From Streptomyces kanamyceticus (GTDB lineage Bacteria; Actinomycetota; Actinomycetes; Streptomycetales; Streptomycetaceae), in assembly GCF_008704495.1 (NCBI RefSeq), contig NZ_CP023699.1, positions 6,820,001 through 6,884,000 of the forward strand: a stretch of DNA of 64,000 nucleotides. Direction: 5' to 3'. Positions 33,705-43,005 of this stretch are shown piece by piece. A program made the translations under genes and the position numbers. Every line of letters begins with the position of its first letter. Within the stretch, counting starts at the first letter, position 1. The notes under the pieces were generated by a model that worked only from the letters and a program-made list of their open reading frames with translations, was not told the origin of the DNA and ran no database searches.

Positions 33705-35009
33705 CTACACACCCAGCGCGAGGAGCCGCTCCTCCACCCGCTCCGGGGCGTAGAGGTGCTCGACCACGAGTGTTCCCGCGCCGACGAGGGCCGCGTGCTC
33801 GCCGAGGTGAGAGGTGACCACGTCCAGACGGGCCGTGGAGCGGGGCAGCGCCCGCTGGTAGAGCAGCTCGCGCACGCCGGTCAGGAAGGGAGTTCCGGCC
33901 AGATCTCCGGCGATCATCAGAACTCCGGGGTTCAGGAGCGTCACCACGGTCGCGAGGACCTCGCCGACCTGCCGCCCCGCGTCCCGCGCGAACCCCACCG
34001 CCGTGGGGTGCCCCGCCGTGAGGAGCTCCCGCACATCCGAGCCCGACGCCGCGGGCACGCCCGCCCCGGTCAGCCTGCGGGCCACCGCGCGGCCGCTCGC
34101 CACGGCGGCCAGGCAGCCGTACGAGCCGCACTTGCACAGCGCGTCCGCGCCCTCGGGCACCCGGATGTGGCCGATGTCGCCCGCGCCCCCGTCCACGCCC
34201 CGGTACACCTCGCCGCCGACGACGACACCGCAGCCGATCCCCGTGGAGACCTTGACCAAGGCGAACGACGGGCAGTGCGGGTAGTGGGCGCGCTGTTCGC
34301 CGTACGCCATGAGGTTGGCGTCGTTGTCGACGAGGACCGGCAGGTCACCGGCCACGCCCGGGCGCCCGGCGAACGCGCGGCGCAGGCGGCCCCTTATGTC
34401 GTAGCCGTCCCAGCCCGGCATGATCGGCGGCTGTACGACGCGGCCCGTCTCGCTGTCGACGGGACCCGGCACGGCGAGCCCGACGCCGCACACCGGCGCG
34501 GCCGGGCGCCCCGTGCCGCGCAGCAGCCCGGTGAAGCGGTCGGCCAGTTCGCCGAGGACCGCGTCGGGCCCGTCCTCGACGTCCAGCGGGCCCGCGTGCT
34601 CGGCGAGGACCGCCCCGCCGAGGGTGAGCAGGGCCACGCGGGCGTGCCGGGTCTCCAGGGCGGCCGCGAGCACCACGGCGTGCGCGTCGTCGAACTCCAG
34701 GCGCAGCGCGGGCCTGCCGCCCAGCGGCGATCCGGCGGGACCGCCCGCGACCTCCCGCAGCCACCCCGCGCGAAAGAGCCGGTCCAGGCGCTGGCCGACG
34801 GTGGCCCTGGAGAGCCCGGTGACCTGCTGCAGGGCGCCGCGCGTGGTGGCGCGGCCGCTGCGCACCAGATGGAGGAGGTCCCCGGCGCCCTCGGCCCGGA
34901 GCGGGACCCGCGCGTCGGGGCGCGCCCGCGTCCGTCCTGGGCCTTCGGCGTCCGCGCGCCCCGCCGTGCCCAGGTGCTCCCCCGTGCCCATGCGCCCTCC
35001 CGTGCCCAT
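33705..35009 (-). CDS. ROK-family sugar-responsive repressor
   Basis: A 434-residue regulator. An N-terminal winged helix (GALQQVTGLSRATVGQRLDRLFRAGWL, about residues 58-85) is followed by the ROK sugar-kinase-like domain: VGLAVPGPVD, DNDANLMAYGE, GIGCGVVVGGEVYRG and the zinc motif GHIRVPEGADALCKCGSYGCL. The first 17 residues hold tandem MGTG/LGTAG units. It is divergent from the GH63-like gene and probably represses it, and perhaps the ABC importer, until a sugar binds. Confidence 0.9.
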   Translation of the reverse strand: MGTGGRMGTGEHLGTAGRADAEGPGRTRARPDARVPLRAEGAGDLLHLVRSGRATTRGALQQVTGLSRATVGQRLDRLFRAGWLREVAGGPAGSPLGGRPALRLEFDDAHAVVLAAALETRHARVALLTLGGAVLAEHAGPLDVEDGPDAVLGELADRFTGLLRGTGRPAAPVCGVGLAVPGPVDSETGRVVQPPIMPGWDGYDIRGRLRRAFAGRPGVAGDLPVLVDNDANLMAYGEQRAHYPHCPSFALVKVSTGIGCGVVVGGEVYRGVDGGAGDIGHIRVPEGADALCKCGSYGCLAAVASGRAVARRLTGAGVPAASGSDVRELLTAGHPTAVGFARDAGRQVGEVLATVVTLLNPGVLMIAGDLAGTPFLTGVRELLYQRALPRSTARLDVVTSHLGEHAALVGAGTLVVEHLYAPERVEERLLALGV

Positions 35010-35035
35010 GTGACCCCCCTTGTGCTCCCCAACTT

Positions 35036-35060
35036 CACGTAAAGCAGGGGGTTTTGCGTG
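35036..35060. promoter_or_regulatory. Candidate ROK operator
   Basis: CACGTAAA (35036-35043) and TTTTGCGTG (35052-35060) form an imperfect inverted repeat in the 122-base gap between the divergent ROK and GH63-like starts. Confidence 0.45.
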
Positions 35061-35131
35061 CGGACTGGACGTAACCCTATGGTGGAGAGTACCTAACTGA
35101 CAGGGTGTCGAGTCTCGCGAGGAGGCGTCGC

Positions 35132-36595
35132 GTGGACCCCAGGGCGAGCACCCGGCAGGACGCGCACCGCGCCGCCGCGCCGGGAGAGGTGCTGCGGGAG
35201 CTGGGCGCCCAGGTGCTGTGGGCCAACTGGACGGGGGCGTCCACCGTGCCGTCCCGGGAGCTGTATCCCCACCAGTGGTCCTGGGACTCGGCGTTCATCG
35301 CGATCGGCCTGCGCCACCTCTCCCCGCTGCGCGCCCAGTTGGAGCTGGAGACGCTGCTGCGCGCCCAGTGGGGCGACGGCCGCGTCCCGCACATAGTGTT
35401 CAACGACGCCGTGCCGCTCGACGCCTACTTCCCGAGCCCCGACTTCTGGCGCTCCACGACCGCGGGCCGCGCGGCGGGCGCGCCCGCCGCGGTGCAGACC
35501 TCGGGCATCGTCCAGCCGCCCGCGCACGCGCTGGCCGCCTGGCTGGTGCACCGTGCCGACCCCGGCCTGTCCAGGGCCCGTTCGTTCCTGGCCCGCCTGC
35601 GGCCGCGGCTCGCCGCCTGGCACCGCTATCTGCTGTGCGCCAGGGACGCGGGCGGCGCCGGACTCGCCGCCGTGGTGCACCCCTGGGAACAGGGCATGGA
35701 CAACAGCCCCTGCTGGGACGCCCCGTTGAGCCGGGTCGAGCCCGCCGACCCGGCCGCCTACCGCAGGGCCGACCTGGACCACGGGGCGCCCGAGGACCGG
35801 CCCACCGACCTGGACTACGGCAGGTACGTGCGGCTCGCCGAGGCCTACCGCGACCGGCGGTACGCGGATGACGAAGGGCCCGGCGCCTTCGCGGTCGAGG
35901 ACCCCGCGTTCAACGCGCTGCTGATCGTCTCGGAGTACGCGCTCGCCCTGATCGAGCGCGAACTGGCCGCCGATGAGAGCGAGTCGGCCGACATGGCCGC
36001 CGATGGCATCGAGTCGGACGGCCTGGCCGAGTCGGCGGACGAGCGGCGGGGGCGCGCCGACGCGCTGACCAAGACCCTGGTGGACCGCCTCTGGGACCCG
36101 CGGCGCGGCCTCTTCCTCTGCCGCGACCTGTGCGCCCCCGGGCGGGACGGCGAACTCGTGCCCGAGCGCGGCGTCACCGGGCTCATCCCGCTGGTGCTTC
36201 CCGGGCTCGACCGCGACATCACCGCCACCCTGGTGCGCACCGCGTGCGGCCCGCACTTCGGACTCGAAGGACCGGCGCGGCTCGTGCCGAGCTACGACCT
36301 GACGGGCCCCGCCTTCGACCCCCGGCGGTACTGGCGCGGACCCGCCTGGTTCAACACCAACTGGCTCCTGGAGAAGGGGCTGCGGCTGCACGGCGACCAC
36401 CCGCGCGCGGACGGACTGCGCGACGCGCTCCTCGATGCGGCGGTCACCTCCGGGTTCGCCGAGTACGTGGACCCGTACACCGCGCGGGGAAGCGGCGCGC
36501 GCGGCTTCGGCTGGACCGCGGCGCTGGCGCTGGACCTGCTGCTCGACGACGGCCGGAGCGGGCGGGGCGGGCTCTTGGGAGAAGAGGTGTGGTGA
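35132..36595 (+). CDS. GH63 glucosylglycerate/mannosylglycerate-hydrolase-like enzyme
   Basis: A 487-residue (alpha/alpha)6-barrel glycoside hydrolase without signal peptide. The start is GTG 35132 with GAGGAGG at 8 bases; an in-frame GTG at 35105 precedes that site. Key segments are PHQWSWDSAFIAIGLRHL (general-acid Asp region), HPWEQGMDNSPCWD, YWRGPAWFNTNWLLEKGL and a C-terminal GFGWTAALALDLLL, as in mycobacterial glucosylglycerate hydrolase. It would release glucose or mannose from a compatible-solute glycoside in the cytosol. An acidic insertion occupies residues about 280-308. It overlaps the next gene by one base. Confidence 0.8.
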   Translation: MDPRASTRQDAHRAAAPGEVLRELGAQVLWANWTGASTVPSRELYPHQWSWDSAFIAIGLRHLSPLRAQLELETLLRAQWGDGRVPHIVFNDAVPLDAYFPSPDFWRSTTAGRAAGAPAAVQTSGIVQPPAHALAAWLVHRADPGLSRARSFLARLRPRLAAWHRYLLCARDAGGAGLAAVVHPWEQGMDNSPCWDAPLSRVEPADPAAYRRADLDHGAPEDRPTDLDYGRYVRLAEAYRDRRYADDEGPGAFAVEDPAFNALLIVSEYALALIERELAADESESADMAADGIESDGLAESADERRGRADALTKTLVDRLWDPRRGLFLCRDLCAPGRDGELVPERGVTGLIPLVLPGLDRDITATLVRTACGPHFGLEGPARLVPSYDLTGPAFDPRRYWRGPAWFNTNWLLEKGLRLHGDHPRADGLRDALLDAAVTSGFAEYVDPYTARGSGARGFGWTAALALDLLLDDGRSGRGGLLGEEVW

Positions 36596-38562
36596 TGAGC
36601 GATCGGCACCGGCTGCTCGTGCGGGGACGGACCTTCGCGGCCGTCGGCGCGGGCGGCGACATCAGCGGGGTCGGCGCCGTGCGCGGCACGGCGGCGGGCC
36701 CCGACGGCCTGTTCGTGCGGGACGCGCGGCACCTGAGCCGCTGGCAGCTCACCGTCGAAGGGGCGGTGCCCGAGGTCCTCGCACCCGTGGAGACGTCGGC
36801 GGCCGCGGCGGCCGACGCGGCGCGCTGCGTCCTGGTGCCGCGCGGCGGCCGCCAGGAGCCGCCCGCCTACACGCTCTTCCGTGAACAGGCCGTCGCCGAC
36901 GGGGTGTTCACGGAGGCCCTGCGGGTGCGGAGCAACCGCCCGGTGCCGACGCGGGTGGGGCTCGCGCTGACCGTGGACGCCGACTTCACCGACCAGTTCG
37001 AACTCCGCGCCGACCACCGCACCTACACCAAGCCGGGTGTCGTCAGGTCCCGGCTGCCGCTGGAGGGCGGCGAGGGCGTCGAGTTCACCTACCGGCGCGG
37101 CGAGTGGTGTTCGCGCACGACGGTGACCGCGGAGCCCGCCCCGGACGGCATCGAGGAGACCGGCACCGGCGCGCGGCGCCTCGTATGGACGCTGGAGCTC
37201 GACGCGCACGGATCCGCGGAGGTGGCACTGCGTGCCGCCGCGTATCCGCACGGGGTGCCGGGGCCGCGCGCGCCGGGCTCGCCCGAGCAGGCCGTGCGCC
37301 AACTCCACGAGATCCAGGCGGAGTACGCGTCAGGGGTGGCGCTGCCCGCCACCTGGCCCGATCTCGCGGCGGCCTGCGCGCGCGGCCTCGCGGATCTCGC
37401 GGTGCTCCAGGTCCCCGCGAAGGGCCCGGACGGCGAGGAGCTGCGGGTGCCGGGCGCCGGGGTGCCCTGGTTCCTCACGCTGCTCGGCCGCGACGCCCTG
37501 CTGACCTCGCTCTTCGCGCTGCCCTATCTGCCCCGCCTGGCCGCCGCGACACTGCCCGCCCTCGCCGCCACCCAGGCGACCGAGGCCGTCGACGGCAGGG
37601 TGGCCCAGCCCGGCAAGATCGTGCACGAGGTGCGCCACGGCGAGCTCGCGCACTTCGGGCAGGTGCCGTTCGGGCGCTACTACGGCTCGGTCGACGCGAC
37701 ACCGCTCTTCCTCGTCCTGCTCGGCGCGTACACCGAACAGACCGGGGACCGCGCCACGGCCCACCGCCTCCAGGCGCACGCCAGGGCCGCCGTCGGCTGG
37801 ATGCTCGACCACGGCGGGCTCACCTCGCGCGGCTATCTCGTCTACCGCGCGGACCAGGGCGGCCTCGCCAACCAGAACTGGAAGGACTCGCCGGGCGCGA
37901 TCTGCTCCGCCGACGGCGAGCGGGCGACGGGGCCCGTCATGGCGGCGGGCGCCCAGGGGTACGCGTACGACGCCCTGCGGCGCACCGCGTGGCTCGCGCG
38001 GACCGTCTGGGACGACGCGGTGTACGCGGATCTGCTCGCGCAGACCGCCGCCGACCTGCGGGACCGCTTCCAGCGGGACTTCTGGATGCCGAAGCGGGGC
38101 TTCCCCGCACTCGCGCTCGACGGCGAGGGCCACCGCCTCGACGCGCTCGCCTCGGACGCCGGGCACCTGCTCTGGTCCGGCCTGCTCGACAAGGAGTACG
38201 GGGAGGCGGTGGGCCGCCGCCTCCTGGAGCGGGACTTCTTCTCCGGCTGGGGCGTGCGGACGCTCGCGGCGGGCCAGCCCGCGTTCCATCCGCTCTCCTA
38301 CCACCGGGGCTCGGTGTGGCCGCACGACAACGCCCTGATCGCGCTGGGCCTCGCGCGCTACGGCCTGCACGACGAGGCACGCGCGGTGGCCCGCGGCCTG
38401 GTCGACGCCGCGACCACGGGCGGCGGCCGCCTCCCGGAGGTCCTCGCGGGGTACGACAAGGGGGCGTATCCGGTGCCGGTGCCGTACCCGCACTCGTGCG
38501 TGCTCGAATCGCGGTCGGCGGCGGCGCCGTTGGCTCTGCTGACGGCGGTGGGCGGGGCGTGA
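36595..38562 (+). CDS. Amylo-alpha-1,6-glucosidase/debranching-like glycoside hydrolase
   Basis: A 655-residue protein translated from TGATG at the preceding stop. Residues about 1-230 match the N-terminal beta domain of the glycogen-debranching-like (GDE_N_bis) family (GPDGLFVRDARHLSRW). The rest is an (alpha/alpha)6 barrel with GVPWFLTLLGRDALLTS, HFGQVPFGRYYGSVDATPLF, NQNWKDSPGAI and YHRGSVWPHDNALIALGLARYG. It would trim alpha-linked oligosaccharides or glucosides in the cytosol. It shares a unit with the GH63-like enzyme; the convergent neighbour is the importer operon. Confidence 0.85.
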   Translation: MSDRHRLLVRGRTFAAVGAGGDISGVGAVRGTAAGPDGLFVRDARHLSRWQLTVEGAVPEVLAPVETSAAAAADAARCVLVPRGGRQEPPAYTLFREQAVADGVFTEALRVRSNRPVPTRVGLALTVDADFTDQFELRADHRTYTKPGVVRSRLPLEGGEGVEFTYRRGEWCSRTTVTAEPAPDGIEETGTGARRLVWTLELDAHGSAEVALRAAAYPHGVPGPRAPGSPEQAVRQLHEIQAEYASGVALPATWPDLAAACARGLADLAVLQVPAKGPDGEELRVPGAGVPWFLTLLGRDALLTSLFALPYLPRLAAATLPALAATQATEAVDGRVAQPGKIVHEVRHGELAHFGQVPFGRYYGSVDATPLFLVLLGAYTEQTGDRATAHRLQAHARAAVGWMLDHGGLTSRGYLVYRADQGGLANQNWKDSPGAICSADGERATGPVMAAGAQGYAYDALRRTAWLARTVWDDAVYADLLAQTAADLRDRFQRDFWMPKRGFPALALDGEGHRLDALASDAGHLLWSGLLDKEYGEAVGRRLLERDFFSGWGVRTLAAGQPAFHPLSYHRGSVWPHDNALIALGLARYGLHDEARAVARGLVDAATTGGGRLPEVLAGYDKGAYPVPVPYPHSCVLESRSAAAPLALLTAVGGA

Positions 38563-38582
38563 CACGCCCCGCGCCGCCCTGC

Positions 38583-39443
38583 TCAGTCGTCGATCCCCGA
38601 CCTCTCCACCCCCGCCACGATCCACCGCTGGAAGAACAGGAACACCACGAGCAGCGGCATGATCGACACCGCGGCGGCGACGAACAGCACGTGCAGGCGG
38701 ATGACCTGGGAGGTGTTCAGGGTGGCCAGCGCCACCTGGACCGTCCAGGCCTGCCGGTCCTGGCCGATGACCAGGGGCCACAGGAAGGAGTTCCAGGCGC
38801 CGATGAAGACGATGGTGCCGACGGCCGCGAAGACCGGGCGGGAGTTGGGTACGACCACCCGCCAGTACGTGCGCCAGTAGCCGAGGCCGTCCACGCGCGC
38901 GGCGTCCTCCAACTCCCTGGGGAAGCCCAGGAAGTACTGGCGGAAGATGAAGCACGCGAAGGCGGAGAAGAGGGTGGGGACGATCAGGCCGCGCAGCGTC
39001 GAGACCCAGCCGAGCGAGGAGACCAGCACGAAGCTCGGGACGAACGTGACGGCCGCGGGGACCATCATCGTGCCGAGGATCGCGTAGAAGACCTGGTCCG
39101 CGTAGCGGTAGGGGATGCGGGCCAGGCCGTAGCCCGCGAGGGAGGCCAGGACGAGCGTGCCCAGCGTCGTCGCGACCGCGATCAGCGAGGAGTTGAACAG
39201 GGAGCGCGCCATCGGCACCGTCGGGTCGTCGAAGAGCTCCGACAGGTTCGACCAGTGCAGGGTGGTGGGGAAGAACGTCCAGTCGGGGGACGTGATGTCC
39301 TCCTCGGACGCGAGTCCGTTGCGTACGAGGAGGTAGAAGGGGATCAGGAAGAGCAGTGCGAGGGCGATGAGCAGGACGACGCGCAGCGCGCGGCCCACCC
39401 GGACCAGGGCGTCGTCCGTGGGCCTCTTCACCGGTGCGGTCAT
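38583..39443 (-). CDS. Carbohydrate ABC transporter permease (MalG type)
   Basis: A 286-residue membrane protein with six TM helices. The EAA loop is RELEDAARVDGLGYWRTYWRVVVPNSRP, the contact site for the ATPase. N-terminal LLIALALLFLIPFYLLVRNGL is TM1. Third gene of a minus-strand SBP, permease, permease operon; it starts 6 bases after the first permease's stop. No ATPase gene is present, so a shared MsiK-type ATPase, usual in Streptomyces, is the likely motor (inference). Confidence 0.91.
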   Translation of the reverse strand: MTAPVKRPTDDALVRVGRALRVVLLIALALLFLIPFYLLVRNGLASEEDITSPDWTFFPTTLHWSNLSELFDDPTVPMARSLFNSSLIAVATTLGTLVLASLAGYGLARIPYRYADQVFYAILGTMMVPAAVTFVPSFVLVSSLGWVSTLRGLIVPTLFSAFACFIFRQYFLGFPRELEDAARVDGLGYWRTYWRVVVPNSRPVFAAVGTIVFIGAWNSFLWPLVIGQDRQAWTVQVALATLNTSQVIRLHVLFVAAAVSIMPLLVVFLFFQRWIVAGVERSGIDD

Positions 39444-39448
39444 GGTTC

Positions 39449-40360
39449 TCAGTCCTCCTTCCTGCCGAGGCCGAACCAGCGGGCCTGGCCGACCGTCACC
39501 ACCGCGATGATCAGGGCGAGGAGCACCGCGCCCGCGCTGCCGAGGCCGAGGTTCTGCTCGCGGCCAAGGGCCGTGTAGTAGAGGTAGACCAGCGGTGGGC
39601 GGGCGTAGGGCGGGTAGCCGCTGGAGTTGGAGAGCAGGTTGTAGAACTCGTCGAAGGCCTGGAAGGCGTTGATGACCAGGAGCAGCGCCACGGCGATCGA
39701 GGTCGCGCGCAGCTGCGGGAGCGTGATGTGGCGCAGGACCTGCCAGCCGGGCCGCGCTCCGTCCACCGCCGCCGCCTCGTAGAGGGTGGGCGAGATCCGC
39801 TGCAGGCCCGCCAGGAAGAGGATCATGTAGAAGCCCGCCTGGAGCCAGAGTCGTACGGTGACGATGACCAGCCAGTACCAGGGCGGGTCCGTGGTCGAGA
39901 GCCAGGCGGTCTGGTCGGCGCCGAACCAGCCGAGGACGGTGTTGGCGAGCCCGAACCGCACCCCGTTGAAGATCGACAGCTTCCAGATGAGCGCCGCCAC
40001 GACGTAACTGCACGCCGCCGGGAGGAAGAAGACGGAGCGCAGGAACGCCTGGCCGCGGCGCGTCCGGTTCACCATCAGCGCGAGCGCGAGCGACAGCACG
40101 AAGGTCGTCGGGACGATGAACGCGGAGAAGACCGCGAAGGTGACCAGGCTGTCGGTGAACGCGTCGTTCCGCAGCATCGACGTGTAGTTGTCGAAGCCGA
40201 TGAAGTCGGTCGGCGAGACCGTGTTGTGCGCGTCGAAGAAGCTGAGGTAGACGCTCCAGGCGAGTGGTACGTAGGTGAAGACGATCAGGCCGAGCGCGAA
40301 GGGGCCGACGAAGACCCAGAACCACAGCGTGCGGTTCTGGGTGCCCAACACCCGCCTCAC
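39449..40360 (-). CDS. Carbohydrate ABC transporter permease (MalF type)
   Basis: A 303-residue permease with six TM helices. The EAA motif is SPTLYEAAAVDGARPGWQVLRHITLP. GTG 40360 overlaps the binding-protein stop as GTGA, so translation is coupled. The periplasmic loop carries DFIGFDNYTSMLRNDAF, typical of sugar permeases. It pairs with the permease at 38583. Confidence 0.91.
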   Translation of the reverse strand: MRRVLGTQNRTLWFWVFVGPFALGLIVFTYVPLAWSVYLSFFDAHNTVSPTDFIGFDNYTSMLRNDAFTDSLVTFAVFSAFIVPTTFVLSLALALMVNRTRRGQAFLRSVFFLPAACSYVVAALIWKLSIFNGVRFGLANTVLGWFGADQTAWLSTTDPPWYWLVIVTVRLWLQAGFYMILFLAGLQRISPTLYEAAAVDGARPGWQVLRHITLPQLRATSIAVALLLVINAFQAFDEFYNLLSNSSGYPPYARPPLVYLYYTALGREQNLGLGSAGAVLLALIIAVVTVGQARWFGLGRKED

Positions 40361-41613
40361 GGCTTCTTCTTGACGCGGTCGAGCTCCGCCCGCACCTTGC
40401 GCACCACCGACTTCAGCTCGCTCTCCGGGTTCGCGCCGGACTTGATGATCCGGCTCAGCGCGTCCTGGTAGGCGGTGCGGCTCGCGGGCGTCCACAGCAG
40501 GGGCTCCGCGTAGCCGTACTCGGTGGAGTAGCGCACGGCGTCCGCCGCGGGGCCCTCCTTCAGCTTGTCGGCCTTCTTCGCGAGGGAGAGCCTGGCCGGG
40601 ATGTGGAAGCCGTAGGAGAGCGCGAAGTCCTCCTGGTAATCCGTGCGGTCGATCCACAGCCACTTCACGAAGTCCTTCGCCTCCTTCCGGTGTCCGCCGC
40701 GGGCGCTCACCGCGGCCGCGTACGAACCGACGGGCAGCGACGGCTTGCCGTCCGCGCCGTCCGCGGGGAGCGCGAGCACGCCGAAGTCGTCGCCGAGCGC
40801 CTTCTTCACGGCGGGCAGCGCCCACAGGCCGCACCACTGCATGGCGGTCAGACCCTGTGTGAATGCCGACGGGTCCGACCAGTCGGACGGCGCGCCGAGC
40901 AGCAGCGACTTGTCGGCGTACAGCTGGCGCAGCTTGCCGAGCGTCCGCGCGGCCGCCGGGTCGTCGAAGCCGACCTCGCCGTCCTCGGTGACGGAGGACA
41001 GGCCCGCCGCGTACAGCGGGGTGATGGCGAGCGCGCCCGCGCCGCCGTCGTTGCCGAGGAAGAGGCCCTTCACCTTCTTCGTGGTGAGCGCCTTCGCCGC
41101 GTCGACCAGCTCGTCCAGGCTCTTCGGCGGCTTGACGCCCGCGTCGGCGAGCAGGCTCTTGCGGTAGTAGAGCAGGTGCATGTCGACGACCTGCGGGATC
41201 GCCCAGATCTTGCCGTCGTACGTCTTGGGGGCGAGGATCACCGGGTTGAAGTCGTCCTTGACCCCCTCGAAGAGGCCGGTGAGATCGACGACCTGGCCCC
41301 GCTGGATCTGGTCGAGGGTGGGGCCGTTGACCTCGAAGACGTCGGGGCCCGAATCGGTGAGCAGGGCGGCGGCGGTCTGCTCGTCGTAGTTGCCCGGGCG
41401 CCACTGCACGCCGACGTCCGCCTTCTTGTACGCGGCGGCGTACCGCTTGACGGCCTGCTCGGCGCCCGGCTCGCCGTACTGGTGGTACCACTGCGAGAGT
41501 TTCGGGCCGCTGCCGCCCGAACTCCCGCCGTCGCGTCCGGTGTTGGATCCGCACGCGGTGAGCTGTCCGAGCGCGGCGCCCGTCCCGAGCAGTGTCCTGC
41601 GGCTGATGGTCAT
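40357..41613 (-). CDS. Sugar-binding lipoprotein of ABC importer
   Basis: A 418-residue extracellular binding protein (family 1, UgpB/MalE-like). The signal has twin arginines (SRRTLLG) and a lipobox LTAC with C21 as the lipidated residue, so a Tat-exported lipoprotein is likely. Mature segments GPDVFEVNGPTLDQI, YDGKIWAIPQVVDMHLLYYRK and TAMQWCGLWALPAVKKAL are typical of the fold. The ATG at 41613 is used because an earlier start would add a polar tail before the signal. The ligand is probably the glycoside handled by the neighbouring hydrolases. Confidence 0.9.
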   Translation of the reverse strand: MTISRRTLLGTGAALGQLTACGSNTGRDGGSSGGSGPKLSQWYHQYGEPGAEQAVKRYAAAYKKADVGVQWRPGNYDEQTAAALLTDSGPDVFEVNGPTLDQIQRGQVVDLTGLFEGVKDDFNPVILAPKTYDGKIWAIPQVVDMHLLYYRKSLLADAGVKPPKSLDELVDAAKALTTKKVKGLFLGNDGGAGALAITPLYAAGLSSVTEDGEVGFDDPAAARTLGKLRQLYADKSLLLGAPSDWSDPSAFTQGLTAMQWCGLWALPAVKKALGDDFGVLALPADGADGKPSLPVGSYAAAVSARGGHRKEAKDFVKWLWIDRTDYQEDFALSYGFHIPARLSLAKKADKLKEGPAADAVRYSTEYGYAEPLLWTPASRTAYQDALSRIIKSGANPESELKSVVRKVRAELDRVKKKP

Positions 41614-41749
41614 GCTGGTCGTCCCCCTGCGTGATGTCGGTGTCTCGGTACGTGTCCGGCCCAACGATCAACCATGGACGGGGATTACGACAGGGGTGTT
41701 GCGGCCGGGTGTCGCTGTCGGCGGTCCGGCGGCCCGGCGCGCCGTCAGC

Positions 41750-41820
41750 GCCACGTCAAGGTGCGGGCCGTGAACGTATGCGGCACGTCAAGGTGCGGGC
41801 CGTGCGTGTATGCGCCACGT
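41750..41820. repeat. 32-bp tandem repeat, about 2.3 copies
   Basis: The segment beginning CACGTCAAGGTGCGGGCCGT and ending GTATGCG recurs after 32 bases, with a partial third copy at 41815. It lies between the importer operon promoter and the membrane-protein gene at 41865. Confidence 0.8.
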
Positions 41821-41864
41821 CAACGCCGGTGACGGCGCCCCGCGGCCGTCCTACGGTGCCGCAC

Positions 41865-42491
41865 ATGGGACACAACAGGACCACACGGCGCGCCGCCCAC
41901 CTGGGCCGGGCGCGGGGGCGGGCACGGGACGACGTCGTGCACGACGCGTACGGCGAACACGACGCGTACGGCGATGTGCTCGATGCGGGGCGGGAGGTCA
42001 TCGCCGACCGGCGCTGGGCCTCCGACGTGCGGGACGCCCGCTTCTGCGCGCTGGTCCTCTTCTGCCTGGTCCTCCTCGTCGACTGGGCCAACGGCACGCT
42101 CGGCGCCGTCAGGCTCGTCCTGTGGTTCGGCCTCTCCGCGCTGCTCTACCTGGTGCTGCACCCCGTGCGCGTGACGGCGGGGCCCGGCTGGCTCGCCGTG
42201 CGCGGTCTCGGGCGCCGCAGGCACGTCTGCACCGGGCTGCTCACCGCCGTGCGGCACAGCGAGGGCGTCGCCGCGCGCCTGGTCCTGTGCGACTCCCTCG
42301 GCAACCGCGTCGAGATCGACCCGCAGGTGCTCGTCGACAACCCGCTGCTCCTGCACCGCCTGGACACCGGCGCCCGCGCCGCGCGCGACGCCGGGCTGCT
42401 CAGGACCGGCTGCGTCGAGCTGCGGCGCCTCACGGCCCGCGTCGACGGGGCCGCCGCGCGGGCCGTCTTCGAGGCGTCCGACCTGCGCTGA
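41865..42491 (+). CDS. Two-TM membrane protein, PH-like domain possible
   Basis: A 208-residue protein with a charged, His/Arg-rich N-terminus (GRARDDVVHDAYGEHDAYGD), two adjacent TM helices at residues about 65-100 (FCALVLFCLVLLVDW and VLWFGLSALLYLVL) and a soluble C-terminal domain (GWLAVRGLGRRRHVCTGLLTAVRHSEG) that resembles bacterial PH-type membrane domains. I do not recognise a named family. It is followed by a globin gene on the same strand, 51 bases on. Function unknown. Confidence 0.72.
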   Translation: MGHNRTTRRAAHLGRARGRARDDVVHDAYGEHDAYGDVLDAGREVIADRRWASDVRDARFCALVLFCLVLLVDWANGTLGAVRLVLWFGLSALLYLVLHPVRVTAGPGWLAVRGLGRRRHVCTGLLTAVRHSEGVAARLVLCDSLGNRVEIDPQVLVDNPLLLHRLDTGARAARDAGLLRTGCVELRRLTARVDGAAARAVFEASDLR

Positions 42492-42542
42492 CGGGGACCT
42501 TCGGCCCTGGGAGGTGCCGGGCGCGGGGCGGACCGTTGAGAC

Positions 42543-43004
42543 ATGGACATCTCGATGGGCATCTCGACGGACGTCTCCTCCCGCGCCGACCTCGACGTAG
42601 TGCTCCGCCGCTTCTACACGGCCGCCTTCGCCGACCCGCTGATCGGCCCGTTCTTCACCGAGATCGCCGGGACCGACCTCGACGTCCATCTGCCGCGCAT
42701 CACCGACTTCTGGGAGCGCGCGCTGTTCCGCACCGCCGACTACCGCCGCAACGCCTTCGCCCCGCACGCCGCGCTGTACTCCGTGCGCCCGCTCACCGCC
42801 GAGCACTTCGGGCGCTGGGTGCAGCTGTGGCACGCCACGGTCGACGGGCTGCACCGGGGCCCGAACGCGGACCGCGCGAAGGCGCAGGGGGAGCGGATCG
42901 CGCTCGCCGTGCTGCGCAGGCTCGGCGGCAAGGACGTGTCCACGGCGGGCGAAGGCCCCGGCTTCGTCCCGCTCGCGGCGGTGGAGCTGCGGGCGGCGGC
43001 GTAG
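42543..43004 (+). CDS. Group III truncated haemoglobin
   Basis: A 153-residue globin. VLRRFYTAAFADPLIGPFFTEIAG is helix A-B/C of group III truncated globins, FWERALFRTADYRRNAFAPHAAL the CE-E region, and HFGRWVQLWHATVDGLHRGP carries the proximal histidine in helix F. Group III proteins bind oxygen or NO and may protect against nitrosative stress. An internal ATG at 42558 is an alternative start. Its proximity to nitrite reductase (3 kb away) is suggestive only. Confidence 0.88.
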   Translation: MDISMGISTDVSSRADLDVVLRRFYTAAFADPLIGPFFTEIAGTDLDVHLPRITDFWERALFRTADYRRNAFAPHAALYSVRPLTAEHFGRWVQLWHATVDGLHRGPNADRAKAQGERIALAVLRRLGGKDVSTAGEGPGFVPLAAVELRAAA

Positions 43005-43005
43005 G

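Noticed and set aside
33705..41613. Phosphotransferase-type sugar uptake
   Set aside because: The transporter is clearly ABC type, with a lipoprotein and two EAA-loop permeases; no EII domains are seen.
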